Shown: piece by piece, positions 46,614 to 58,731 of the stretch | How the letters are laid out: each line of letters starts with the position of its first letter | Position numbering within the stretch: the stretch's first letter is position 1 | Source: Mikania micrantha | Lineage: Eukaryota; Streptophyta; Magnoliopsida; Asterales; Asteraceae | Length of the DNA: 64,000 nucleotides | NCBI GenBank assembly: GCA_009363875.1 | Contig: CM018687.1 | Span: 20,894,764 to 20,958,763, forward strand | Direction of reading: 5' to 3' | Translations under genes and position numbers: made by a program | Notes under the pieces: generated by a model | Database searches by the model: none | What the model was told of the DNA's origin: nothing | Seen by the model: the letters and a program-made list of their open reading frames with translations, nothing else

Positions 46614-48290
46614 GGCTCTGATACCACATCGTCACAACCCACGCCGCGTGCGGAATCCACGGTGCGTGACTATATGTTCATATGCCTATATTGGAGAATA
46701 ATTTATTATTAACTATGTTTCATATATTTAAGTTTATTTAACAAACATATCAAACAACAACAAGTTTACTACAAAATGACTATTATGCAATACAATATTT
46801 ATGTTTTCTTTCTAAGTCACAACTACTTCTGATGTTGATCCTGACATAGATAGTTTTGCTGACGCTCCCTATTACCTGAAACATGTACATAAAAATCAAC
46901 TACTAGTAGTTGAGTGAGAACATAGGTTTTGTTGATTTAAATTGATTGTTCAACAATGATTTCCATTATATAGTAAGCACAAGTGATCAAACAGGTTCTT
47001 TGAAAATGAATCTAATTGAGCATCCAAACATCAAACCTAATGATAAATGATCGTTTGTTCATATGATGATGTCCAACCCAAGGTCGGATCGATTATGATA
47101 ATGATACTTGTTTTCCCGCATATGATCATATCAGTACTACCAATGGCTTGATAACAAGTTAATGATATTTACATAAGAATGTCCTCAAATAGCATCCACA
47201 TAACCAAAGTTCCCAAGTGATCCACTTGTTTTTAATGAGTTGATAAAAGATATACTTGATAAATGTTTACCATCATTTTCATGATGATGCTGATATATGA
47301 TTTAAAATAGTTAACAAAATATGCTTTAAAAATGGATCTACATGTTCCACCCTGAGTTTTGGTACATGTTAAAAAAAATAGGGCTATGATCTCACATGTG
47401 TTATTGAAGTGATTTGATATTGAAGTATCACACAAGATTTGAAGAGAATTCTGCAATTCATTAATGTTTTATGAGTTCTTTGTATTTGAATTGAATTATC
47501 AGAATATTCCTTGACTTTCGATAACAAGGTATAACAGCTCGAGTCATCAAGCTGATCTTAAATCCTTAATCAGCCTCCTTAACTTAATATCGCACAGAGT
47601 GCAATAAACAGGGAACCTATAATGATTTAGGCTCATGTTAAGGAGTTTATGACTCACTGGATTAATCACGACATTTCCGGATTAATCAAATAGATATTGT
47701 TGCTGATTATATTACCAAAACAGTTTCTCGATGGATCCAGGTTTAGGAATAGTTAATCCTTGTCATTGATCATTCCAAAGAATGATCAAGACAATCACAA
47801 CCATTGTTATAATCAAATGGTTAAAACCATTATGATCTATGATATGGTTTCATGATAATCGGATATTATAATGGCTTATAAAACTGAGGTTTCATATACT
47901 TGTTTTGGATAGAGTCTCTGTTTCTAAAAGTGAGGTTTTCAGGTTTTAAGTCGGGGAGAACCTCGACTTATATTTCTTAAGTGTCCTGAAAACAATTGGG
48001 CAGAATCTCTGCTTATAATTGTTCGTTTCCCAAAAAATTAGTCGTAATCCTCTTATATAATAATAATAAGATCTAAAACAAGCATCATAAAAAGTGGAGA
48101 TTTTTACCTTATAGAAGTTCGGTAGCACCTCGCGTTGAACACTATATGATTGGAGGGGTTAAATGTGGGTATTTGGAGGTGTAGGGTCGAGATTTGAAAG
48201 CTGAAAAGTAAATTTTTGTAACAAAAATCAAAATTCGGTGGCCTAATATTTATAGGCGAAATATGGGTCTGGGGCGCATAGCCTAGCCCC
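46614..48290 (-). mobile_element. primer-binding site and truncated gypsy LTR
   Basis: 46614-46626 is TGGTATCAGAGCC on the minus strand. It abuts sequence starting CGTCACAACCCACGCCGCGT, the mirrored end of a gypsy LTR. The LTR continues about 1.65 kb to the right and is cut at about 48290, where gag sequence of another element starts. Confidence 0.6.
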
Positions 48291-49308
48291 CAACGTTCTT
48301 GGGTGCAACTAGAGGATGCATTCCCACATAATTCTTGGGTGCAACTTGAGCAGGTGCTGCAGTAACTTGTTGGAGAGGAGTGGCCATCGCATAGTTCTTG
48401 ACGACCTTCTGCTTTTTCTTCTGGTGGTGTTCGGGCTTCTTTGTCATTGTTTCCTTAGCTTTTCCCGAGTCCTCTTTCAGAACTCCTGACTTCACCATCA
48501 CTCCAGTAAGTTTAGCTGAAAGAGAGATAGCTGACTCTAGTGTAGAAGGATATGCAGCCAGCACGATACTTCAGGAGGGTAATCCTGCTACATACCAATC
48601 AATCAGCTTTTCCTGTGTTGGCAGCATCTCTGGCACCAAAGCTACCAGTTCATGGTGGCGTGTGGTGAAAGTCATGTGGTCGGCTCCCTTCATCACGTGG
48701 TTAGAGAGCTCAATCTCCAGCTGTTGCAGTTCGTGTTTCGGGCAAAACTCGTTCCTCAAAAGAAGTTTAAATTCTGTCCAAGGCATCACCATTGCCTCAT
48801 CTCTTCCTTTAGCCCTGATCTGTGCGTTCCACCATGTTAAAGCTCGCTTGCTGAATGAACCGGCTGCGTAGCGAACTTTATGGTGTTCTGGACAACTGCT
48901 AATGTCCAGAGTGTTCTCCATTTTCTCCAGCCATTGGATTAGTCCAACAGCTCCTTCAGCACCGGTGAAGCTTGGTGGCTTGCATCCTACAAAGGATTTG
49001 TAGGAGCAGTCTGAAGTGTGGCTAGTGTTTCCACTAGCTTCCCCCGTAGTGTGGCCAGAGTTGTTGCCGTGGCCTTGAATCCTATTTATCATCTCTGGGA
49101 TGACATCTTTAAGTTGGCTTGTCAGTTGACTGCTCAGTAGCGTTGCCAAAGAAATGGTAGCAGGATCTAGTGCCTGAGTAGTGCTTGCGCCTGGTGGTGG
49201 AGAGTGTGGAGGGGGAGGAGGAGGTGGTGGCGGTGGTGAATCTGGTGGTGTAGGAGTAGATGAGTGAGGTGCAGAGACTTGCGAGGTCGGTTGTTTTCTT
49301 GGCGGCAT
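48283..49308 (-). pseudogene. Ty3/gypsy gag with one in-frame stop
   Basis: The likely start is MPPRKQPTSQ at 49308. A Pro-rich linker with a run of prolines is followed by the gag core: CKPPSFTGAEGAVGLIQWLE, ALTWWNAQIRAKGRDEAM, then FCPKHELQQLEIEL and LVPEMLPTQEKLIDWYVAGL. A TGA at 48573-48571 interrupts, then the same frame resumes (AAYPSTLESAISLSAKL) to a Lys-rich region and KNYVGMHPL, just before the expected zinc knuckle. There the sequence breaks. An upstream leader joins it to the primer-binding site at 49441-49452. Confidence 0.88.
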
Positions 49309-49440
49309 TCTGATCATAACCAAAAGAATTTGGTTAGTGCAATGATCGAATGCAGAAAACATAATGCAAACATAATCCTAAGTTCTCTACATAAGGGTCC
49401 CTAAGTTATAGTCTAGGCCAAACTGTTTAAGTAACCTTGA

Positions 49441-49452
49441 GCTTTGATACCA
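49441..49452 (-). other. primer-binding site of the second gypsy element
   Basis: TGGTATCAAAGC on the minus strand lies three bases from the LTR end. It complements initiator Met tRNA, with one position differing from the 42593 site. Confidence 0.85.
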
Positions 49453-50339
49453 ATCTGTCACACCCCGAGCCGGCGGGGTTGGATCGGAGTCCCCGTCGGG
49501 CGGAAGGTTCTCGGGGCGCGATATCTTGGGTGATAATCAAGATGATAAGATTGTTTACATAGCATCAATGTTTAAGAATATCTAAAGCACAATCAAGTAG
49601 TAACTAGTATTACAAAGTTAAATTACAACATCAATGTTCAGCAATTTAACTAAGTAAACCTAACAAAAGAATCGAATGTTTATATCTTGTATGTGTACAA
49701 GATATCAAAAGTAATGTGTATCATCAACAAAATATGTGCTTCCCATAAGTCTACTAGGTCCTCTATCTGGGCAGCCTAGTATGCAAATCCTGAAGCCTTA
49801 GCTTATACCTGTTCTTCACCTGAGAAAGCATGTAAGAAAACAAAGTCAACACAATGGTTGGTGAGTTCATATAGTTTTAGTATTTGTAAAATAGCTTTTG
49901 CAAAACCTTTCCAGTAAAACCTTAACCTCTTTAACATCACCTGTATCATGTAACTCGGTATGCTTATATATAGGGCATACCCCTGAGTCGAGCCTACAAC
50001 CCGCCCAGACGCCGTCCCACCATATACTAAGCCACATAGGACATTGGTGTTAATAATAATTAAGCATTTTACCTCCCATCCAATTCCATTCCCTTCATAG
50101 TTTTAGCATTTTGTTTATAAGCTTCAATACGCATACAATAGCATCTGCAAGTCTAGCTTTGTTAGTTACCTTTATGGACAACTAGACACCCTAAGGAATC
50201 CAGTATCAATCCATATCGGATTAAATTTGTGATTAGCAACATCGGTGTTTTGATTAAGGATTTCTAAGATGACACAAAGTCAACTAAAGATCACCAATAT
50301 CATCCGAGTTGCTTATCACATAAGCAAGTAGTTATGGGA

Positions 50340-50560
50340 AACACTGCATGGCAAGAACTGAGAGGCCATCAGTCAGTTTCCTCGTATCAGACCATGAAGG
50401 ACACCTTATGGCAAGAAATGAGAGACCATAATAGGCGCCTTCTAGTCCCGACCGTGAAGAACACCTGAAGGCAAGCACTGAGGGACCAACTATTGTTCTT
50501 CAAGTCCTGACTAGGAAGAACACCTGAAGGCAAGCACTAAGAGACCAACTATTGTTCTTC
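50340..50560. repeat. 60-bp tandem repeats in the gypsy LTR
   Basis: GGCAAGNACTGAGRGACC-type words recur at 50350, 50410, 50470 and 50529, with a further copy near 50654. Confidence 0.75.
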
Positions 50561-50754
50561 CATAGCCATTAGCTTTAGCATACAAGTTTATTGCATTCAA
50601 ATAGTTCAGCATTTACGTAACTTGTGCACAAGTACTAGCTTCACAACCGGTAAGGCAAGCACTGAGAGGCCAAACCGTTGTTTTAGCATGGCAAGCATAT
50701 AAAGCTTACAAAGTTTAAAGCATTCTGAGCATTTCAAGCATTTAGTCTGTATGT

Positions 50755-51040
50755 ATATATAGCATTAGCATTAGCATTAGCATTTAGCGTTAGTATTAGC
50801 ATTATCCGGTAGCATTAGCATATCGTATCAGTAATAGCATTTATGTGTAGCATTCACCCGTAGCATTAGCATTTAGCATTAACCCATAGCATTAGCATTA
50901 AGCATTAATCCGTAGCATTAGCATTTAGCATAATCCCGTAGCTTTAGCATTTAGCATTAACCCATAGCATTAGCATTAAGCATTAATCCGTAGCATTAGC
51001 ATTTAGCATAATCTCGTAGCTTTAGCATTTAGCATTAAGT
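50755..51040. repeat. GCATTA-based tandem array with a 78-bp higher-order unit
   Basis: The short words GCATTA and GCATTTA are arranged in a longer unit. AACCCATAGC recurs exactly 78 bases apart (50881, 50959) with near-identical surroundings. Confidence 0.85.
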
Positions 51041-54000
51041 ATAAAAGCATATTTGAAACAGTTACACTTTTGTTTAAAAGGTTTAACATGCTTCTCAGTC
51101 CCGAAGTAAAATTCAAAATAGTTTGAAAAAGGGACAATGAACTCACCTTGAAGTTGTTGTAGTTGACTTAGCCTAAAACAAGAATTGCACGCGCTCTCGA
51201 TTGTACTTGATGTTGTTTTCACAATCCTGTATTGATTTCACGTTGTTTATAACTTATACGTATAAGTTGTAGAGTTTCGTGTGTGTGTATGTGTTAGCCT
51301 TAAAATTGGCTAACACTCATGGGTCTTGGTCGTAGTCTTCATTCGGCCCCGGTCCTATTGTAATTGGTCATTATTATCATAAGATTCTATGGGGTGTGTT
51401 TAACATGAATCATTCTTGAAATCTCAATGCGTTGTTATTACATGCAAATTATTCTAATATGTGTCTTTGTAAATAAACCCAAAATCCACCATTTTATCAC
51501 AAGTAAGGTTTTAAACTCTGTTAGATTCATTAACCTCATCGCCATCCTTTTGGTGTTATTAATTGGCTATTATCAGTTCCCACATAAGACTCCCATATAG
51601 ATTGTTTGTGAAATATTTTTGTTTACATCTTAATTACTTGGGCCGAATTCTTCCCATGGGTCAACTCATATAATTTTGGGTCGAACCAATATGAAGTTGG
51701 GTCATTTAGTTGTGTGGGCTGTTTTCATCACTATGGGCCAAAGGGCTTGCTGGCCCAACTGTTGGGCCAAAGAATTCTCCTAGGCTGAACAGCAGTTATG
51801 GGCCAAAACAACGTGTCATGGGCCCAATCAGCAGACATTGGGCTGCATCAGGTAGTCTGAGGGAAGTGTTGGGCCTGACTAACTATACTGGGCCGGATGA
51901 TGGGCCAGGGAATTTGTTGGGCCAGGATAGCAAGCCTTGGGCCCACTGTTGAGCTGGTTGAATTACATAACTTTGCACAGCCTTGTGGGCCTGCCTTAAA
52001 GCTATTGGGCCAGATAGTAGTCATGGGTTTAATGTTATTGAGTTATTGATTTGGGCCACAACAAGGAAGTCGGCCGAATAGAAGAACTTGAATGAAGCAG
52101 TGCTTGGCCGAATGTATCTGATGGGGTCGAATAGCATAACCGCCGAATGGGTGTCGAATGGAGAAGGTGGCTGGCCGAATCACCTTGACCGAATGAACAT
52201 GGCCGACTGAGGTCTGCTTGGAGAATGGATTTTTGGCCGAAGGAGTAGGGGCGAGTGAGCTTCTTCAGTCGGTGGTTGAGTCGGCCGGTCTATGGTCGAG
52301 TGGCCAAGCCATTCGGCTAACTGAAAGTATTGGGCGACTATGGATGTTCAAATCAAGCTCTAGCCAACCTACTGGTGGTTCCCGTGGGGAAGCCTGTGAG
52401 GGTCAGTTTTTCGAAAATGGGGAGTAGAGGTTTCGTGTGTTTTAGCCGGTTAGGTTAAGATTCAAGAAAAGGGTTCACAAAACCCTAAAAATCGCTACAT
52501 TCTCATCCTCATACCTCGGATTTCAGTAGAGTTTGGATTAGATCGGTTGTACTTTCGTGTAGTAGAGATCAAGATCTTCGTTTGGGTTCAAGAATCACTA
52601 AATTTCATTGAGTTTTGAAGGAGATATGGTGATTTCAAGTTTGAAAATGGTGAGGGAAACCAAAACCGGGATTAGGGTTTATGTGTGAGAAAGATGAACT
52701 AAAAGTGAGGGAAAGCCTCATTTTAAAGCGTTAAATACCCCGTGGGTATTTGGGTTCGTTTCAGTTGCTCGGTTCGCATTTTCGTTACGTTTCCGGAACG
52801 TAACGCGCGTGTTTACTGTTTTAAATAAAAGGATTATTTTATGATGTTTTAAAATACAATTATTGTTAGAAATCTTTTTAAATATCATTGTATTAATTTA
52901 CTTATCGAACTATATTATTTTTACGCGTTTAAATAATTTTTGTTCGCGATTTATTAAATAGTTTGGTTTAATTTCATTTGTGATGAGTTTCAAAATTGTA
53001 AAATAGGAAATGTTATATTTCCTTAAAATTATTACCGTTCGTATCGTTCTTCGTTTTCGTTTCGTCAGAACACGTCACCATCGCGCGTATTCGTTCGAAT
53101 CGTCATTCGAACGAACACGACGATGGTTCGGCTTTCTGATTCTTGTTCTCTACTGTTCAGTCATTATTTCAGAATGTTAAACTATCAGAATCATTCGTAC
53201 AGATCGTCACCTATACGAATAACTCGTCTGTTTAGCATTCTGTAACAACAACCGTTATGTGTTTGTTTTGTTTAACCTCGCATACGTTTATACCCTATAG
53301 CATCAAATCAAGTACCTATGTTTCAACATTGTGTTGTCTGACATGTTTCTAACTGTTAAACTGTTAAGTTTAATCAGATTATGGAAACAATAGCATAATA
53401 GTTTAATATCAAGCATCATGATATTAGTAGCATAACAATAGTTGCGTAGTTTGTACCTGAGTTACTGTGCGTTTACTGTTCAGTTCACCGTTCTGGCGAC
53501 GTTTCCGGCACAGATGTTACAAGATGGAATGAAGATGCTAGTATCGAAGCAAGAAATTTCGATACTAGCAATATCTAAGTGCCAATATCATTCAGCCATT
53601 CCTTAGATATTGAAATGTTCGATGGGCCAAATTTGGCTAAGACCCCATCGACACTAGTAGTGTCAATGGACTCCAAGGAGAAATTGCTAAGTGCCCATTG
53701 ATATTAGCAAGTTCGAAGCTCCCTAAGAACGAAACAAGTCATCCATCGAATCTGATAATATCAATGGGTCCTTTAGAAATTGCCTAAGTGTTGTGCCGAC
53801 ACTACTAGTGTTGAAACTTTCCCAAGCAGCCCTGGTCCTTCGATACTAGACCAGCCGTGAATACCAAGTGATTCTAAACTAAAATGGATCAAATATAACA
53901 GGTTTTAAGGATTTAAACACTCGGTTGAACACGACAGGATCGAAAGGGACCGAATGTGGTCTATTTCGATTCTAAGTGTTCTAGTTTTAAGGATTTTGGA

Positions 54001-54299
54001 TAACAAAAGTGTTAATTTGGTTTTACAAAGTCTTCATTGATAATTTGAAGCCAATAAACGAGCTAAGTCTAAGAATAGGAGTGGTTAAGTTGGAAAACGA
54101 ATCAAATGGTGTTGCATGCTTGATTGATGCCAGACCATGCCCTTGTTATCATTTTTTGACTAAGGTTTTGTGTGTAAAGGCTTCAACTTCGAAAACATGT
54201 TTCAAAACATAACCTTTCATTTAAAACTTAGTTCAATCCCTTGGATGCAATACTAATCAGGAATGGTGAATTGAACAACTCCCAATGCCTAGGTCTAGA

Positions 54300-54850
54300 T
54301 TAGCAAGGTGCAACATAGTCTGGATGGAAGAGGTGACCGAAAAGTCTACGAGGCGGGGGTTTCACATCCTTTCCCCTGTATGACAACACTCGGTTGAGTG
54401 TTGTATCTGCCATATGCTCCAAACGAATAATATTAGCATTTATCTTCGCCAAATCTGGGAGCTGAGCATCAAAGATCATCTGTAGAAACATGGGATACAT
54501 CAGGTACTCATTTTCCCTCTTGGTAGTAACATTCTCCTTCATGTGAGTAAAATTCATCTAAGAGAAGTAGAAGGAAATGTTCAGAACTAAAGCAACAAAG
54601 GCTGATTGCAGAGTGTCTCTCAACTCATCGCAACCACCTCGACGAGATCCCAAGCAGTGTAGCAAGACATGACATAGATACTTGAATGGTGGACAAAGAT
54701 TTGTTTTGTTCAGCACACCAACTTAGAGATCTCCATCATACTTGCACCTCAAGAAGCAACCTTGCACAAGAAATTTGTCCAAGGTGACTAGGTGATGTGT
54801 TAGGTCATGAAATCCACACTCCCTCTTAATGTAATCAACACAAACTATAA
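54300..54850 (-). pseudogene. extra (env-position) ORF of a daisy-type Copia element
   Basis: One frame with two stops reads GGRDVIVCVDYIKRECGFHD, VQGCFLRCKYDGDL, then NKTNLCPPFKYLCHVLLHCL, LQSAFVALVLNISFYFS and ENEYLMYPMFLQMIFDAQLP. From memory, proteins with FLxHxxLHCL and a later YLMYPRFxQMI are widespread in predicted proteins of daisy-family Copia elements, downstream of RNase H. The function is unknown. The two stops make this copy non-functional. Confidence 0.6.
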
Positions 54851-55039
54851 CATCTCTTCCTCCAACGGTTCATCGTATGACATTAGGCTCGAATGTGCAG
54901 TCAACATCTGCAAATGAACTCAACGGAATTCTTGGTGATAGAATCGAGATGAGCACAAATGTTGTTCTTTGGAGAGGCCTTAAGATCCATTCTGTAAACC
55001 AGAACAATTTAAACGATTTAGTTCATATGTATGGAAACC

Positions 55040-55770
55040 TGAAAACAAATGAATCTTGTGACATAAGGTCTTCATTCGTACGAATGACTCATAAGAATGA
55101 GTTTATCAATGCGAATGATCCTTTATGTGAATGACCATTTGTGGCGAATGAGTCACATATACAAATGAGTCTCTAGAATGGATTCATTCGCATGAGTGAG
55201 GTCATTCGTACGAAACAGCGCACGAATGTACACATTTGTATGGAAGGACATACGATCACCTAAACCCTTTTTCACCAAAATCAAGAATCAATCCCAAAAA
55301 TTGGTAACATTATGCTCAGATTAGGCCGAATAACATTTTAGAATTGATTTTGTTATGTTTTGTTAGTATTTTAATGGTTTATTCGCCACATACAAGTTCG
55401 AAACTCTAAAACCCTTAAAACTTATCATCAGTAGTTTAAATCCAAACTGAAATTGATCCAAAGTGATTCCATGGGTACCTAAGATAGTAAATGTGAGTTA
55501 GGCGTAGAATGAACCAAAATGGACGGATAACACAATCACAATCTTGAAAATTTGGTGTGGGATGAATGGGGGTTTACCCACTATAGGAGAATGGAAGACA
55601 GGAGAGAATGAGCTCATTGTGCGAATGAGTTGCTTCAAATACTGTTTCCCATTCGTATGAGGTCATTCATACAGATGGTCCCTTCGGCCGATCATTCATG
55701 TGAATGAGCTATTCGCTTGGTCTATTCATTCGTGCGAATAAGTTGCAAGAATGATTCATTCGTACGAATA
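55040..55770. repeat. region rich in ATTCGTACGAAT-type palindromes
   Basis: A 14-bp palindrome CATTCGTACGAATG is at 55073-55086 and a 12-bp one at 55758-55769. Many partial copies (GAATGAGT, CATTCGTAC) lie between. No open frame accounts for them. Confidence 0.7.
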
Positions 55771-56354
55771 CGGTTAACCCCTTCTTTAACCTTTGACCTC
55801 TTTGGTTAACACAAGTGCTCAAGCACAACAAATGTTTTGAAATTACAACCTGATCATCTTGTAGTTAAAATTATAAAGTTTGTCTGGTTTGATGCAGTTT
55901 CAAGGCATGACAGGAAACTGAATCACTAATGATCATTGAAAATAAAATAGGAAGCCAAAATCCTTTTGTATCTTCTGAGTTTCTCAAAGATAAAGAATAC
56001 TATACAAGTAGGAAAAGTTAAAAACACATGTTTTTGTGAGAAAGATCCACAGTGGTGATAATTGCTAAAACATGTCAATCCTACAACTTTGATTGGCAAA
56101 CTGTTAGCAATATGATTATATGATGCGGTTATTGATATATTTGTCCGCACTAAGCCTATTCAAACCTCAACTTTGAACACGTTGGTAATCAAGCATAGCT
56201 TCTGATTGTGTCACCAACTCCAGTCAACTTGTTATGTTCAAAATTAGTTGATGACTCATCTCGCATAACTTAAGACCTATGATCATAAATATATAAGGTT
56301 CCAAATTATGTTATTTTTGTATTTTTCTTTTGATAGCAACTCAAGATCAATACA

Positions 56355-56690
56355 GTCTCATGGACGGCTTCAACTAGGTCTTTACAAAGAAATATGGCAC
56401 ATGTAAGACTGATATTGGCTTAGATTTGCTCTATCCAAATGAATGGCTTCAAAGAGGCTGCAACCTAGTGTTTGGCACATGTATGGAATCGAACTTATTC
56501 TATTTTTGTATTTTCTGACTTATTCTATCTGAATGGACGGCTTCAACTAGGCCGAAACCAGTGATTTGGCAGTGTATAGAATTGGATTTAGCTTTATTTT
56601 GTTTAATACAATCATCTTTATCCGAATGGACGGCTTCAGCCAGGCTGTGACCCGACAATGTGGCACATATACGGACTTGAAATCAAGTAT
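56355..56690. repeat. four diverged 82-92-bp tandem repeats
   Basis: Each unit has GGACGGCTTCAACTAGG or a variant, then about 20 bases, then TTTGGCACATGTATGG or a variant. They begin near 56360, 56441, 56531 and 56624. Confidence 0.7.
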
Positions 56691-57064
56691 CATTGGAAAC
56701 CTTATAACATTTATGATAACAGATGTACGCATGATTTAAACCATTAACTGCTTATCCCTTCAACCAGTTTTCTAGATGGATTCCCACAAGTCAAAAATTT
56801 TGAGCAATCACCTGTGTTCAAGAATCAGTAAGACAATCATACCAATACATCACATCATGGGTCATATATGTTTTCAATTCAGACAATTTAAACCTTGCTT
56901 TCAAGCATATGACTATCAAGCTATCACTTCCCAATTAGGTTGAATCAATTTATCATTTCTTAATTTTAAATGTTTTTGTTTTTTCAGAATAAAGTGCTTC
57001 TTCTACCCCTAAAATCCTAAAACAGAAAATCTTTTTGGGTATTTGGATTCTTTAAAGAAATTTA

Positions 57065-57104
<40 letters not shown>

Positions 57105-57109
<5 letters not shown>

Positions 57110-57526
57110 GAAAGATCAAATAAAAAGTATATTTTGCCTAAGAAGGCTAAGAAGGATTTTTAAAATCTCCAAAACCGACCCAAACGAACTCCGATTGAAC
57201 TTATTTTGATGGCATTAGAACCGTCTCATCGAACCCTACAATATTAGATTTTAAGTTTTCGTTTTAACAACTAGATTTAGATTTTAGGTTTTAAGGCTTG
57301 GTTTTTAGCTTTTAAGTTGTATCTTTATGTTAAAGATTTGTTTTTAAAGTTTTGATTTAGTATTAGGGTTTATTGTTTATGATTTAAGGTTTGGATTTTA
57401 GGGTTCGACAAGCTGGTTCCAATGATGCAAAAATGAATTCAATCGGCGTTTGTTTGAGTCGGTTTTCGAGTTTTTAAAATCCTTCTTAGCCTTCTTAGGC
57501 AAAATAGACTTTTTAGGGGAACCTTA

Positions 57527-57530
<4 letters not shown>
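57105..57530. mobile_element. foldback MITE, family M3 (copy 2), flanked by (TA)n
   Basis: The arms pair over about 100 bases: AAAAGTATATTTTGCCTAAG mirrors CTTAGGCAAAATAGACTTTT, and further in ACCGACCCAAACGAACTCCG mirrors CGGCGTTTGTTTGAGTCGGT. Perfect TA tracts lie immediately outside both ends (57067-57106 and 57530-57560). The interior carries direct and inverted TTTAGGTTTTAAG-type repeats. Confidence 0.85.
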
Positions 57531-57566
<36 letters not shown>

Positions 57567-58731
57567 AAGACAAGAAAATGATAATTGGTTAGATTCGGTG
57601 TCAAGAATGACCTCATTTTTCTTTATGACCCCATTAGCCGATAACAGATATAAAAATCTGGATTTATCAAAAGCTTTGGTGTAGAGATCATCTTTTTGGA
57701 GGTTGGTGTGAATTTTAACAACATCAATCAAATTCTTTTCAAAACAATCACAGATAAAGTGATATTTGATGTCGATGTGTTTTGTTTTTGAGTGTTGTAC
57801 ATGATTTTTAGTGACGGCAATGGCAACAACGTTATCAACATAAATAGGGGTGTTTGAAAATTTCAAACCGTAGTCCCTCAGCTGCTGTTGAATCCAAATA
57901 ATCTGTGAGCAGCAACTTGCAGCGGCTATGTATTCAGCTTCACAAGTAGAAGTAAAATTCCGACATCTGTTTCTTGCATTTCCAGGTAACTAGTCGTTTG
58001 CCGAAAAATTGACATCCCGTTGAAGTTGGCTTGTAGTCGCGCTTGCAGCCACCATAATCCGAGTCACTATAAGAAGTAAGTTCAAAGTCATCAACATTAG
58101 GATACCAAAAACCAATATCAAGATTATGCTTCAGATAACGAAAAATCCTCTTCATAGCAACAAGATGAGAAACCCTTGGCTTGACTGATAGCGGGCACAC
58201 AGGCAAGTAGCAAACATGATATCCGGCTGAGATGCAGTAAGATACATGAGAGATCTGATCATCCCATGGTACAGTGTGTCATCAATTAACTCCCCCTTTT
58301 CATCTAGTGTAATTCCGTGATTAACTACTAGTGAGGTACCAACAGGTTTTGCATCTAACATATTGAACCGGCTCAATATGTCAACTGGCTCAATATGTCA
58401 CCAACATATTTTGTTTGATAAATAAAGATCCCTGTCTCGGTTTGATCCACCTACAATCCAAGAAAGAACTTCATCTCTCCCATGGAACTCATCTCAAACT
58501 TCTTCCATAACTTTCTCGAAATCTTTGCACTGAACGTCATTTGTGGATCCAAAAATGATATCGTCCACATAAACCTGTACCAGAAGTAAGTCTCCATCCG
58601 TTTCTTGAATAAACAACGTGCAGTCGATAACACCTCTTCTGAACTCGTTGTTTAGAAGACGAGTAGAAAGTGTCTCGTACCAAGCTTGCGAAGCATGGTG
58701 CAATCTATACAATATGTCCAACTTATAGACT
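57528..58731 (-). pseudogene. Copia RT/RNase H remnant with frameshifts
   Basis: Segments in changing frames read VYKLDILYRLHHASQAWYET, VQVYVDDIIFGSTN (the RT catalytic YVDD), EMSSMGEMKFFLGL, YHGMIRSLMYLTASQPDIMF, then HLVAMKRIFRYLKHNLDIGF, LTSYSDSDYGGCKRDYKPTS and finally KTKHIDIKYHFICDCFEKNL. They are in the correct order for the end of a Copia polyprotein. At least four frame changes and several stops make it dead. It begins abruptly at 58731 within RT. Confidence 0.85.

Larger units (their letters stand above)
49456..53521 (-). mobile_element. 4.07-kb 5' LTR of a Ty3/gypsy element
   Basis: On the plus strand it runs TGTCACACCCCGAGCCGG...GATGTTACA. The adjacent primer-binding site and gag define it as the 5' LTR of a minus-strand element. 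Its ends and internal order match the solo LTR at 28271-32225. It contains 60-bp repeats (50340-50560), a GCATTA array (50755-51040) and GGGCCGAA-type words (51640-52260). Confidence 0.82.
53522..58731 (-). mobile_element. Copia (SIRE-type-like) remnant: pol 3' end plus extra ORF
   Basis: On the minus strand, RT and RNase H fragments (58731-57528) come first. About 2.7 kb of non-coding repeats follow, then the extra ORF (54850-54300), then palindrome-rich sequence. The order pol followed by an env-position ORF is that of SIRE/Maximus-type Copia elements. Gag, protease, integrase and LTRs are not seen. An M3 MITE has inserted just downstream of pol. Confidence 0.65.

Noticed and set aside
47946..48128. 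Minus-strand open frame as a gene
   Set aside because: Short, inside a gypsy LTR, no motif.
50755..51040. Regularly spaced repeats that could suggest a CRISPR array
   Set aside because: The units are 6-7-base words without unique spacers, and they lie inside a plant LTR.
51710..52427. Two GC-rich open frames on the plus strand
   Set aside because: They arise from GGGCCGAA-type repeats in the LTR and show no domain or conserved composition.
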